DNA from: Saururus chinensis
Taxonomy: Eukaryota; Streptophyta; Magnoliopsida; Piperales; Saururaceae
DNA length: 64,000 nucleotides
Direction: 5' to 3'
Assembly: GCA_035235625.1 (NCBI GenBank)
Contig: CP141146.1
Location: forward strand, 9,976,501 to 10,040,500
In this document: in pieces, positions 35,935 to 47,344 of the stretch
How the letters are laid out: each line of letters begins with the position of its first letter
Numbering within the stretch: position 1 is the first letter of the stretch
The notes under the pieces: generated by a model
Database searches by the model: none
Seen by the model: the letters and a program-made list of their open reading frames with translations, nothing else
Told to the model about the DNA's origin: nothing
Program-made: the position numbers and the translations under genes

Positions 35935-36420
35935 CCGGTGGCGGGCCCTAGGAGGGGAGAGGGGCCGGATTCTGGCTCCCCGCCGGAATCCGGATAGTCC
36001 TATCTCTCCCCCCCGGGGCCGGGGGGAGCGCCGGGTTCCAGGGGGGAGGGGGAGCTCCGGGTTCCAGATGGGGAGCCGGAATCCGGTGCCCTCTCTCCTG
36101 GGACAGAGAGGGCGGAGCGGGAAGGAGGAGGGGTGGGGGCCGGATTCCAGCTCTCTGCCAGAATCCAAAGGGGGGAGAGGTGTCGTCTCTCCCGGGGTCG
36201 GATTCCAGGGAAGGAGGGGGGAGCCGGGGAAAGAGGGGGGAGAGCGGGAGGGAGGAGGGGGCCGGATTCTAGCTCCCCGCCAGAATTCGGCCTTAGAAGG
36301 GCCCCCTCCTCCCCCCTCCCCTCCCCCCCCCCCCCCCGGCGCGGGAGCGGGAGGGGGAGGGGGACTGGGTTCCGGCTCCACTCTCTACCACAACGTGCGC
36401 ACACCAATTGCGCGTGTGCG
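35935..36420. repeat. GC-rich block with GCCGGATTC motifs inside CACTA 1
   Basis: Repeated words such as GCCGGATTCTGGCTCCCC, GCCGGAATCCGG and GTCGGATTCCAG occur in both orientations within G-runs. Open frames on both strands here are compositional. The same motif recurs in the second CACTA-like element at 58880-58950. Confidence 0.7.
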
Positions 36421-36652
36421 TTTTAATTTTACAACGCTTAGAAAGCGTCACAAATGAAACTCTTTCGTGACGCTTAATCTAAGCATAGCAAAAATACTAC
36501 TTTTAGCGATTATTTTAACAAAACAATGCAAATAATATTTGTGACATTTATTACATGTTGCTAATTATTATCTTTTGCGACGCTTATCAATAAGCATCGC
36601 AAAAACTGTGTTATTTGTGACGCTTATCCATAAACATCGCAAATACTACTAC

Positions 36653-37587
36653 TTTCCCTCTCTCTCTCCTTCCTCTCTCTCTCTCTCTCTTATCTCACTT
36701 CTCTCTCTCTCCTATCTCTCTATCTATTTTAATTTTAATTATTTTTAAAATAAAAAAATGTTATTAGCTACGTATATCTATATACGTTGCTAATACTATT
36801 TTTTTTAAATATAAAAAAATCTCTCTCCCCCCTCTCTCTCTCTCTCTCTCCCTCCTCCCTCTCTCTCTCCTCTCTCTCCGCTCTCTCTCCTCCCTCTCTC
36901 TCCCCTCAGTCTCTTATCTCTCCCTAGCTCTCTCTCTCTCTCACCCCCTCTCTTCTCTCTCGCCTCACCCTCTCTCCCCTCTTTCTCTCTCTTATCTCTC
37001 TCTCCTCACCCACTATCTTCTCTCTATCCTCTTTCCCCTCTTTCTCTATTCACTCCTCACCCACTCTCTTCTCTCTCTCCTCCCTCTCTCTCTCATCTTT
37101 TCTCTCTCCTCTCTCTCTCCCCCTTTTTCCTTCTTTTATTTAAAATTTTGTTAAAATAAAAATTTGTAATAGCGACACATATCGGTATGCATTGCTACTA
37201 TCCTTAGGTAGTGGCGACGCATACGGATATGTGTTGCATACGGTAATGCGTAGCTAATATACATTTTTTTTGTTTTTTAAAATTTTTAATAATAATTTAT
37301 AATTAAAATTTTATTCTCTCTCTACTCACCCCCTCTCTTCTCTCTCTCTCTCTTCACCCTCTCTCCTCTCTCTCTCTCTCTCACCCCCTCTCTTCTCTCT
37401 CACTCCTCACCCCCTCGCTTCTCTCTCTCATCACCCTCTCTCTACTCTCTCTCTTCTCTCTCCTCACCCTTTATCTCTTTACCCTCTCTCCCCGCTTTCT
37501 CTATCTCTTCTCTCTCCTCACTTCTTCTCTCTACCCTCTCTCCCCTCTTTCTCTCTCCTCACCCCCTCTCTTCTCTCTCGCTCTCCT

Positions 37588-37658
<71 letters not shown>

Positions 37659-37884
37659 CTTATGCTTTCTCGTCTCTCTCTCTGTCTCTCCTCTCCTCTC
37701 TCTCCTCGCCTCCTTTCTTTCTCTCTCCTCACCCCCTCTTTTCTCTCTCTGTCTCTCCTCTCTCTCATTATCCATCCCTCTCTCTCTCCCGATCACTCTC
37801 TCCCTTCTCTCTCTGTCTCTCCTCTCTCTCTTTCCCGATCACTCTCTCCCTTCTCTCTCTGTCTCTCCTCTCTCTCATTATCTA

Positions 37885-37924
<40 letters not shown>

Positions 37925-38110
37925 CTCTCCTCTCTCTATTTCCTCACCCCCTTTCTTTCTCTCTCACCCCCTCTTTTTTTTCTCTCTCTCTCTCCTTATT
38001 CTCTCTCTGTCTTTCCTCTCCTTCTCTCTCTCCTTACCTATCCCTCTCTCTCTCTCCTAATTATTCTCTCTCTTCTCTCTGTCCTCTCTCTTGCTCTCTT
38101 CACACTCTTT
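36653..38110. repeat. CT-rich low-complexity tracts, including (TC)32
   Basis: Pyrimidine-rich blocks occupy about 36653-36725, 36821-37135 and 37313-38110, separated by AT-rich pieces with TAGCGAC words. A perfect (TC)32 run lies at 37591-37654. Long open frames here reflect the repeat only. Confidence 0.9.
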
Positions 38111-38859
38111 TATTATAAATTATATTTTAAAATTAATAAGAAAATTTAAGAAATAGAATATATTATATATAAATAGTGAAAGTTTAATCTATTATTGATA
38201 CAAATAATAAATATTTAATAAAATATTTAATCTACTATAGTGAAAATTTAATATTTATTTATTATATATACAAATAGTAATTACTGAATTAAAATATATT
38301 ATATTTAAGAATTTATTTTGAATTTATTTTAAATTTATTTATTAAATAATTATTTATTAAATAAAATTAATTAATAAATCTATTAGTGATGTTTGTAAAT
38401 CGTTATTCTTAATGCTATTTGCGACACTTGTTTAGAAGTGTCGCTAATAGTTCTAAATTTTTATTTTTTTAAATTCATTATTATTAGTGACACTTTTAGT
38501 AAGCATCACAAATAGTTATATACTATTAGCGATGCTTAAGACAAAGTGTTGCTAATATTTATATTTTTTTTATTTTTTCTTTTAAAATAAGTATCTTTCA
38601 GCAACGCTTGTACAAATGTTGCTAATATCGTAACTAATTAGCGACGTTTATTTGAAAGCGTTGCTAATATTGTTAGTATTAGCGACGCTTTCTATTAAAC
38701 ATTGCTACTAGATGACTATTAGCGACGAATTTTATTATACATCATTAATAGTTCATTTTTTTTCGACGATTTTGTATGTGTCGCAAGTAGTGGTTTTTAG
38801 CAACGCTTGTATTTGCGTCGCTAATAAATGTGTTGCAAATAGTGCATTTTGTTGTAGTG

Positions 38860-40452
38860 CATTTTCTATAGAGAAAATTTGAGGTTACTTATAAGTGTGG
38901 GCCATTGGCCCCAATTTTATCCAATCAAAGGAAATAATAAGAGTTAGGTAATCATAGTTTCTCAAAAGCTCTACTTGTTAGAAAATATAATATTAAAATA
39001 TACTTCATTCCAATGCTTTGCATATGTGCTTTGCATATAGTGCAGAAACTCGCATCTAGTGGAACTAGATACTAGACTCTGATACACTAGATAACCATGG
39101 TTTCCTAAAAGCTCGAGCTGTTAAAAAATTTATTATCAATATATTTACTTCATATTCCAACAATAAGTGCAACTCCAAAGCCAATGCTCAAACCATAAAG
39201 AAAAAACAAAAGAACATATACTCCCTCTATCTCATATTACTATCTCTAATTTTTATTGAATGGTGAGATCCATAGGTACATTAATTTATTGATTGGTGAA
39301 CCTCATAGCTAAGAAAATAAAAAATAGCTTATGAGAACCTTCTAAGTACTTAGTCACTTAATTTGAGCCAAATCGAATTATTAATATGGTCTGAAGGGTG
39401 AGTACCATTTAGATTTTCAAATAGGAAAAAATATGAGCGAAGGGACCAAGCCCTTGTAGACTGGGTGTTGAGTTTTTATTATAAAAAAGCATAAAAGTTA
39501 TTGATATGTGTGTGAATTGATCGCGACCGATATGTTCATTAACTCTCAGCCTGATTTTGTGAAGGATTTGTTTTACCAATGATGGATCGGTTTTATGGAT
39601 CGGTTTTGTGGATCGATCAATCAATCAATGAACTATTTCTTATTTTTCCTAAAGCAATCGATCATTGCACATACCCTTTCATATTTTAATTGTAAAAAAA
39701 ATATCTTTCCAAATAGTTTTGATGTCATTTTATTTGGGATGACTTTTATACGTATTTTATACATAAATATACAAAGAGTGTCTATTTTGTGATGAGTTTT
39801 GTGTGTTTTTCACAAAATCAAAGCTAGCCAATTCTTTCACAAATGTCTCAAGGAAAAAACAAGGGGATTCTTCACTTTTACGGAGTACAGATCTCATAAG
39901 GCTCTGACTATACTGAAAGAAAAGTTTGTTTAAGAACCTCACAACAATTTAGTTTACCAAAGAAGATAAATATTTTGTTAAAGAAAATTGTCCTCTACAT
40001 GATTTAAAATTGTTCTTTGTATAATCGTCTTAAAATTCAAATTATTCAACGTGATGTTTTTAACATTAGGACATAAGTCCTAAATCAGAGTAAGAACTTG
40101 AGGTATGTGGAGTTGAACCCCATTGACAATTTTGTTATTGCGTTCTATCCAAATGAAGGAAATGATCCTGAATAAGAAGGTTGTCGTAGAAGGTCCTGAC
40201 GACAACCTAGCCATTGGAGAAAGCAGAAAGAAATTACTAAATCAAAACCCTCCTAAAAGAACAACTGGGATACAATGAATTCAATACAAAGCAACCATTT
40301 ACCAGAAGTATGCAAAAAAAATTCCCACCCCCATGTAAGGAACATATTCGCTTAATTTACACTTTGCTTACAAAACAAACAAAAAAAGTCAGCTCTTGAG
40401 TTGTTCCTTGAGAAGGTAATAAGGTAGATAATGAAGGACTGCACATCTCTAT
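38860..40452 (+). repeat. Upstream segment of CYP76 unit 2' (gene body missing)
   Basis: Starts exactly at the CACTA end and is similar to 27405 onward of unit 1, including the MITE at 39221-39399 and the CGATCGATC-rich part near 39610. It also matches the unit 2 and 3 sequence leading to ACTGCACATCTCTAT. The first 900 bases of the unit as seen at 26491 and 44491 are absent. It is interrupted by the copia element at 40453. Confidence 0.8.
39221..39399. mobile_element. Stowaway-like MITE, unit 2' copy
   Basis: Counterpart of the unit 1 MITE, with termini CTCCCTCTATCTCATATTAC and GGTCTGAAGGGTG. It is slightly shorter than the unit 1 copy through a small internal deletion after the first 25 bases. 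Confidence 0.75.
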
Positions 40453-40992
40453 TATTAACCGTGAAACCCAATTATAGGACTCATTAAGTGAAGGGCAGTT
40501 TAGTCTTTCTATTTATAAGACCTAAGTTATAAATAGAAATCATTAAGGCCGACGGGATTTGTGAGGAGAAGAGTCCAGCAACTTGAGAAGAATTCCAGAG
40601 AAGAGATTTCAAAGCCACCATTAACCCAGAACCGAGACGTTGACAACAAGAATTTCTAGGAGGAAGAAGTTGTTTTCTTCTTGTATCTTGCATGAGGAGT
40701 GTTGCTAAGAGATCTTTGTAATTCTCTTGTACTTTGATTCTCTATCTAGTAGAATTGTATGATCCCGTGGATATAGGTGACAAGGCCGAACCACGTAATT
40801 CTCTATGTTCTTGTTTTGCTTTCTTGTTGGTGTTTCTAGATCCATTATTCTGCAGTACAGGCATAGAACAGTAAAATTATACTCTGTTTGCCCAGAATCG
40901 GAGAACAATATATTTATACTCTGTTTAGCCATAACCGGAGTACAGTAAATATATACTCCATTTGGCAAGGGCCTGTAGTTTTATTCCCCACA
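40453..40992 (+). repeat. 5' LTR of the copia element
   Basis: 540 bp, ending CCCCACA before the primer-binding site. It aligns throughout with 42653-43195. Confidence 0.9.
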
Positions 40993-40993
40993 A

Positions 40994-42580
40994 TTGGTAT
41001 CAGAGCTTCAGGAGGAGATGGTCGACGATAGCAAGTTTAAGATAGAGAAGTTCAATGGCCAAAAATACAGATTTTGGCGCATGCAAATTGAAGATTACTT
41101 ATACCAAAAGGATCTTTATCAACCGTTGTTTACAACTAAGCCTGTTGGTGAAGACAAAGTGGAAGAGATTGCAAGGTGGGAGTTACTTGATTGCAAGGCT
41201 CTAGGAACGGTCAGGTTATCTATTTCTTCATTGGTGGCTTCGAACATCACGAAGGTCAAGACCACGAAGGAATACTTTGATTTGTTTGAGCAGTTGTATG
41301 TGAGTCCTTCTACAAACAAGGTATATCTTGTGATCAATTTCTTTGATTTAAAAATGTCTGATGATGAGACTGTGGCCAATCACTTGAATTTGTTCCATGC
41401 TTTGGTTATTCAACTTGAGGCAATAGATGTTAATTTTACTAAAGATATACAGTCTATTGTTTTGCTTATGTCTTTGTCATCTGATTGAGAATCATTTAAA
41501 GTTGTTGTTCATAATTTCCATAATACAAATAAATTTAAGTTGAATGATGTGTGTGGAATGATATTGGCTGAAGAAACATGCCGTAAGGGTGGCTCTTCTT
41601 CATCCAGTTCATCCCTAACTATGGAGGAAAAGGGGCGGCGACCTCATAGGGGCAAACCTGGATGAAGAGGGAAGTCTAGGAGGGGGCGGTTTAAGTCTAA
41701 GCACCGTAAGGGTGATGGGGCTTGTTGATAGTGTAGGAAGAAAGGTCACTTGAAGAAAGATTGCCCAAACCCCCCTCATGATGGAGCACAAAATCATGTT
41801 AAAAACAATGTTAATGTTGTTGAAGCTGATTGCATGTTATTGTCTATGGAAAGTATATGTGATGCTTGGATTTTTTATAGTGGTGCCTCATTTCATGCTA
41901 CTTCTAGAGAAGACTTGATGCATAATTTTGTGACTAGTAACTTGGGTCATGTCTATTTGGGTAATGACCAAGCCTGTGAAATCATAGGCAAGAGTGATAT
42001 ACGTTTATTGATTGATGATAGTGTTGTGCTTGTATTAAAATATGTTCGTCTTGTGTCTCGTTTGACAAAGAACATTATTTCTGTTGATCAATTGGCTGCA
42101 TGTGGTATTACTACTCATATGAGTGATAGTTGGAAGATGAGTAAATGTATCATGGTTGTGGCTAAGGGGAAGCAAATTAGAACACTATACATGACATCTA
42201 GTTGTTCTAAGCAATCTATTGGAGTGACCTCTAATGTAGTTGATGTCAACTTATGACATTGCCGCCTTGGGCATATGTCAGAGAAAGGGATAAAGGTGTT
42301 ATAGGTTAAAGGGAAGTTACCCAGTTTGAGGTGTGCAGATTTGGAATTTTGTGAGCATTGCGTCATGGGCAAGCAACACAAAGTTTCCTTCTCACGGGCT
42401 ACCCTAGAATGCAGGTCAGAACGTCTTGAGCTTGTACACACTGATGTTTGGGGACCAACACATGTTTCATCCCTTGGAGGTGTGTCTTACTTCATTACTT
42501 TTATTGATGATATTTTTCACAAGTTATGGGTTTACTTCACTAAGAATAAATTTGATGTATTTTCTATATTTGATAATTGA
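40994..42580 (+). pseudogene. Broken copia gag-pol remnant
   Basis: The gag part (40994-41488) has KFKIEKFNGQKYRFWRMQIE and a Gag-polyprotein body, then a stop at 41486-41488 where relatives read on. A CCHC zinc knuckle (CRKKGHLKKDC) lies near 41735-41770 with stops just upstream. Pieces of the protease and GAG-pre-integrase region follow, including CEHCVMGKQHK near 42350. The integrase start HTDVWGP and FIDD are at about 42435-42510. The frame ends at 42580 and the rest of pol is missing. It cannot make active enzymes. Confidence 0.88.
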
Positions 42581-42652
42581 TTAGATAGGGATAAGTTTGA
42601 GTAGGAGAATTTTTGCTGAAGATTTTGAATAATTAGGTTTCAAGTGGGAGAT

Positions 42653-43195
42653 TGTTAACTGTGAAACCCAATTACGAGACTCATTAAGTGAAGGGCAGTT
42701 TAGTCTTTCTATTTATAAGAGCTAAGTTATAAATAGAAATTATTAAGGCTGACGGGATTTGTGTGGAGAAGAGTCCAGCAACTTGAGAAGAATTCCATAG
42801 AAGAGATTTTAGAGCCACTATTAACCCGGAACCGAGAGGTTGACAACAAGAATTTATGGGAGGAAGAAGTTGGAGTTTTATTCTTGTATCTTACATGAGG
42901 AGTGTTGCTGAAAGATCTATTTAATTCTCTTGTACTTTGATTCTCTATCTAGTAGAATTGTGTGATCCCATAGTTATAGGCAACAAGGCCGAACCACGTA
43001 ATTCCATCTGTTCTTATTTTGCTTTCTTGTTGGCATTTCTTGATCCATTATTCCGCAGTACAAGCAAAGAATAATAAAATTATACTTTGTTCACCCAGAA
43101 TTAAAGAATAATATATTTATACTCTCCTCGGCCATAACCAGAATACAATAAATATATACTTTGTTTTACGAGGGCTTGTAGTTTTATTCCCCCCA
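42653..43195 (+). repeat. 3' LTR of the copia element
   Basis: Begins TGTTAACTGTGAAACCC after the purine-rich tract and ends CCCCCA before the TCTAT duplication. It is the likely source of a 28-bp patch found at 43382-43409. Confidence 0.9.
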
Positions 43196-43370
43196 TCTAT
43201 AGTGGTCAAGAAGGCAGAGACACATCAGGATAGGCATATGCAATCACCCAATTCACCCATGGCAATAATACCGGATATTTTGTGAGAAATATGTCTGACA
43301 GTTTGTGACTGATTGCTACTGATAAGCGCATTCCAGGCGTCCATACCATTAAAGAGCGAGCAACTCATCA
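43196..43370 (+). repeat. Remainder of unit 2' upstream segment
   Basis: Continues the unit sequence after the copia insertion (AGTGGTCAAGAAGGCAGAG, then GCGTCCATACCATTAAAG) and stops at GCGAGCAACTCATC. In the other units this point is about 200 bp before the P450 ATG. Everything from the core promoter through most of the gene is missing here. Confidence 0.8.
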
Positions 43371-43410
43371 CGGGGCAAAAACTAAGTTATAAATAGAAAT
43401 TATTAAGGCC

Positions 43411-43593
43411 GTGAGGATGGTTCATCTCATGGTGGCTTCTCTTATTCATTCGTTTGATTGGGAGCTTCCTGGAGGGTGCAAGCCTGAGGAGATGGACATG
43501 ACTGACAAGTTTGGGGTGACACTCCAAAAGGCAGCCCCTCTCGTTGCTATTCCAATTAAGCGTCTGGCTGAATCTTGTTACCTTATGAAATGA
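43411..43593 (+). pseudogene. 3' fragment of CYP76 copy D
   Basis: The last 60 codons and stop of a CYP76 gene, from VRMVHLMVASLIHSFDWELP to the C-terminus. It matches 63381-63563 with about two differences. The homology continues through the 3' flank to about 44026 (63564-63978 at the other locus). There is no heme-binding Cys, so no function is possible. It is fused to the unit 2' upstream segment through a 40-bp junction patch. Confidence 0.92.
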
Positions 43594-44030
43594 TCCACTA
43601 CAGACTCGTGGGCTAACTTGCTCTAATAATAGGAAAATTAAGAGATGTACTATATGCTATGGCCTAGTGTTATGGATCTTAGAAGATTTAAATTTGCTGG
43701 TGAAGCTTCACGAGCAAGGTTTACTGGCGAACTTTCAAGGTACCATCGATATATCATAATCCATGACACACGTACCAGTTAGCGCAAGTTAACAGCTAGG
43801 TCACATGACATCACGTCCGCTAGTCTCTGCATGATCCTGGAGATAGACGGCTAGTAAAAGTTCACCAACCACACGCTTCACTGGCAAATTTGGGTGAAAA
43901 ATATTTCGAGTGTCTTGAGGTGCCGAAGGATATGAAAGGGAGGTTACTTGCAAGCTCAAGAGTAGGGCTCAGCTTGGTGGGATTAGATCCAGGCTATTAG
44001 AATGAGGCAAGGCAAACATCAAATTCGAAC

Positions 44031-44440
44031 ATGGAGTCGCATGAAGCAGATGCTCAGAAATAGGTTTTTACTTGTGGATTGGGAACAATTTTTGTTCAGA
44101 AAATATTAGGAGTGTAGGCGAGGCTCTCGTACAATTGCTGAATACATGGAAGAATTTCATAGATTGTCAACTCGAATTGACTTTGCAGAACCTGAAGCTC
44201 ATCTACTTACAAGATTTATCTTAGGACTTCATTACTACATCCAAGACATGGTAAGCACTCACCCAGTGTGTACCCTATCAGAAGCAATTCAGTTAGCAAC
44301 AAGAGCAAAAATTCACTTTGCAAAAGAAAATCAACAAATTGTTTCAGTTCCTAAATTTGTTAATCTAGCTAGAAGTGTAAACAAGTAGAAAGGCTTTTTG
44401 GGAGAAGGATCGACACCTAATTTGGTAAACCTAAGTGGAA
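44031..44440 (+). pseudogene. Ty3/gypsy-type gag fragment
   Basis: The translated sequence includes NRFLLVDWEQFLF, then after a stop the run RTIAEYMEEFHRLSTRIDFA, LLTRFILGLHYYIQDMV and LSEAIQLATRAK. This pattern is typical of the retrotransposon gag domain (Retrotrans_gag family). It is truncated on both sides, carries at least one stop, and lies between the copy D tail and unit 2. Confidence 0.8.
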
Positions 44441-44490
44441 CAAGCCTCTATAGAAATTTGTTATTGCTGCTAGTTCATCCAAGGTGAATT

Positions 44491-47344
44491 CCAATAGTGA
44501 TTGAGCACGCGAAAGTGTTGAAAAGTTGAAGGGCTCTATGTTCAGCTTGAGTCGGAATTGACTAGCTAGAAGGTATAATTCTACAATCCTCCCCTTCTCC
44601 ATGAAATGTCTTACTATAAAAGCATTTTTAATGCAGACTCAAAATGGCAGTCTTGGCCATTCACTTGGACACTTTCATGTGATTGTCTTCCTCCACGTGA
44701 TGAAGACATATATATAAAACAGCAAGCCACCTTCTGAAACCCAAAAAATAATGATTAGTCAAACTTCGCTGATCATTCTATGCTAGTTTACACCAAAAGA
44801 TTGTGACGCTTGAAAGTTAAACGATAATATAACTGGATTCTTATGTTTGGTATAGATTTTTTACGAAAGAATGATGTTCATAAATATATTCAGTGTATCT
44901 TCAACTTTCAATCTTGTCATCTACATAGAATAGAGACACCTGCTTGCATCATGCACTATAAATGACTTTTCTCGCATCGAATTTGTAAGTTCAATATATC
45001 ACACGTGCTTCTGCCCTCATCATTCACCACCTCTATCTCCAGATAACTCCATTTGCCAGTATACTGATAGCCTAGAGTCGATCCAAAAGCGACCTGATTA
45101 TATACTTTTCCAGGTATGTCTCAACTCTCAACTGTAATATACTTTTGTACGCCGCCGGAGATCACCACATCAACGAGGATTTGAAGGAAGACTGGAACTA
45201 GTTAAATGTATCTATCAAAGGACGCCGCCTTTATTGGAAGCTTTAAATTTTTAAACCAAATGTGGTATAAAGAAAGAACACCTTTACATGCACTCCAATA
45301 ATAATTAAATTTCTCAGTGCCCCGCTTCATTAAAAAATTCATCCATAAGTTTATGGGGTTATTAGGGTATTAAAGAGATTTTTGAGGTACATATAAACAT
45401 GTTCCATAAAGAAATTTGAGGTTATTTATAAGTGTGGGCCGTTGGCCCCAATTTCATCCAATCAAAGGAAATAATAAGAGTTAGATACTCATAGTTTCCA
45501 AAAAGCTCTAATAGTTATAAAATATAATATTAAAATATTTACTTCATATTCCAATGCTTTGCATACGTGCTTTGCATAGAGTGCACACACTCCATCTAGT
45601 GGAACTAGATACTAGACTCTGATACACTAGATAACCATAGTTTCCTAAAATCTTGAGCTATTAAAAAATTTATTATCAATATATTTACTTCATATATATT
45701 CCAACAATAAGTGCAATCCCAACGCCAGCTCAAAGCATGAAGAAAAAACAAAAGAACATATACTCCTTCCATGTCATATTACTAACTCCATTTGAAAAGT
45801 TAGTATTTTTTATTGAATGGTGAGACCCATAGGTACATTAATTTATTGATTGGTGAAGCTCGTAGCCGAGAAAATAAAAACTAGCTTATGAGACACTTTT
45901 AAGTACTTAGCCACTTAATTTGAGCCAAATCGAATTATTAATATGGTTTGAAGGGAGAGAGTACCATTTAAATTTTAAAATAGGAAAAAATATGAGCGAA
46001 GGGGCCAAGCCCTTGTAGATTGAGTGTTGAGTTTTTATCATAAAAGGCACAAAAGTTATCGATCGGTGTGTGAACCGATCATGACCGATATGTTCATTAA
46101 CTCTCGGCCTGAATTTGTGAAGGATTTGTTTTACAAGCGATGGATTAGTTTTGTGGATCGATCGATCAATTAGTGAACTTTTACTTATTTTTCCTAAAGT
46201 GATAGATCGTTGCATATACTCTTTCATGTTTGAATGGTAAAAAATATTTCTTTCCAAAGCGTTTTGATGCCTTTTTATTTGGGATGACTTTTCTATGTAT
46301 TTTATATATAAATATACAAAGAGTGTCTATTTTATGATGAGTTTTGTGTGTTTTTAACAAAATCAAAGCTAGTCAATTCTTTCACAAAAGCCTCACACTA
46401 ATCTAAATAGACCCTCAAGGCTTCACATTTATTGAGTACAGATCTCATAAGACTATGACTATCCTAAAAAAAAAAGTTTACTTAAAAACCTTACAACAAT
46501 TTGATTTATTAAAGAAGGTAAATATTTTCTTAAAGAAACTTGTCCTTTACGTGATTTAAAACTGTTCTTTGTATAATCGTCTTCAAATTCAAATTATTCA
46601 ACATGCTATGTTTCTAACACTGGGACATAAGTCCTACATCAGAGTAAAAACTTGAGGTATGTGGAGTCGAACTCCATTGACAATTTTGTTATTGCGTTCT
46701 GTACTTCAAATGAAGGAAATGACCCTGAATAAGAACGTCCTGACGACTAACCTAGCCATTGGAGAAAGCTGAAAGAAATTACTAAATCAAAACCCTCCTA
46801 AAAGAACAACTGGGATACAATGAATTCAATACAAAGCAACCATTTACCAGAAGTAAGCAAAAAAAATCCCACCCACATGTGAGGAACAAATTCGCTTTAC
46901 ACTTTGCTTACGGAACAAAACAAAAAAAAGTCAGCCCTTGACTTGTTCCTTGAGAAGGTAATAAGGTAGATAATGAGGGACTGCACATCTCTGTGATGGT
47001 CAAGAAGGCAGAGGCACTTCAGTATAGGCATATGCAATCACCCAATTCACCCATGGTATCTAGATGACAGTTTGTGACTGATTGCTTCTGATGACAGCAT
47101 TCCAGGCGTCCATACCATTAAAGAGCGAGCAACTCATCCAAAGTCAACAGTACGTGCAATGTGTCCATTGCACATCACTCCAATTTAAGTCTTACTTAAA
47201 ACACTATATATTAGAATTATTTTTTTACACTAAAAATTGGGTTTCCAACTCATAAAATGAGCTTCACAATGCTTGAAGAGTCTATATTAAGAGAGGAAGA
47301 GAGAGCCATATAGAGCACAGGGCGAGTATCGAGCTAAAGAGCTC
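44491..47344 (+). repeat. Upstream segment of CYP76 unit 2
   Basis: Closely similar to 26491-28542 with extra sequence. It holds the MITE at 45763-45957 and the part seen also at 39400-40452 and 52813-53830. The 850-bp stretch around 46220-47050 is shared with units 2' and 3 but is missing from unit 1. Confidence 0.8.
45763..45957. mobile_element. Stowaway-like MITE, unit 2 copy
   Basis: Left end CTCCTTCCATGTCATATTAC and right end ATTAATATGGTTTGAAGGGAG-like. It sits at the same relative position as in the other three units. Confidence 0.75.

Larger units (their letters stand above)
35432..38859. mobile_element. Non-autonomous CACTA-like transposon 1
   Basis: The terminal inverted repeats are CACTACAACAAAA at the left and TTTTGTTGTAGTG at the right. 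Both subterminal regions are packed with TTAGCGACGC-type words and their complement GCGTCGCTAA, often paired as short palindromes. No transposase is seen. Inside are a GC-rich block at 35935-36420 with repeated GCCGGATTC-type words and long CT-rich tracts at 36653-38110. The 3-bp flanks differ (AAA and CAT), so no target duplication is preserved. Confidence 0.85.
40453..43195 (+). mobile_element. Ty1/copia retrotransposon, internally deleted, with both LTRs
   Basis: The 5' LTR is 40453-40992 and the 3' LTR 42653-43195. They are flanked by the 5-bp target duplication TCTAT (40448-40452 and 43196-43200). Right after the 5' LTR is TTGGTATCAGAGC, the usual primer-binding site complementary to initiator methionine tRNA. 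A CAAGTGGGAGAT purine-rich stretch precedes the 3' LTR. The internal region is only about 1.66 kb, far shorter than the usual copia 4-5 kb. It keeps gag, a zinc knuckle and the start of integrase, and lacks reverse transcriptase and RNase H. Over the first 250 bases the LTRs differ at about 18 sites plus an indel, so the insertion is not recent. The 5' LTR starts TA instead of TG. Confidence 0.93.

Noticed and set aside
35902..36457. Several overlapping 95-160-codon frames, Gly/Pro/Arg-rich
   Set aside because: Compositional frames in the GC-rich block of a CACTA-like element, open on both strands at once.
37559..38060. Long open frames on both strands rich in Ser/Leu or Arg/Glu
   Set aside because: They are translations of CT/GA dinucleotide tracts, with no domain or codon bias of a gene.
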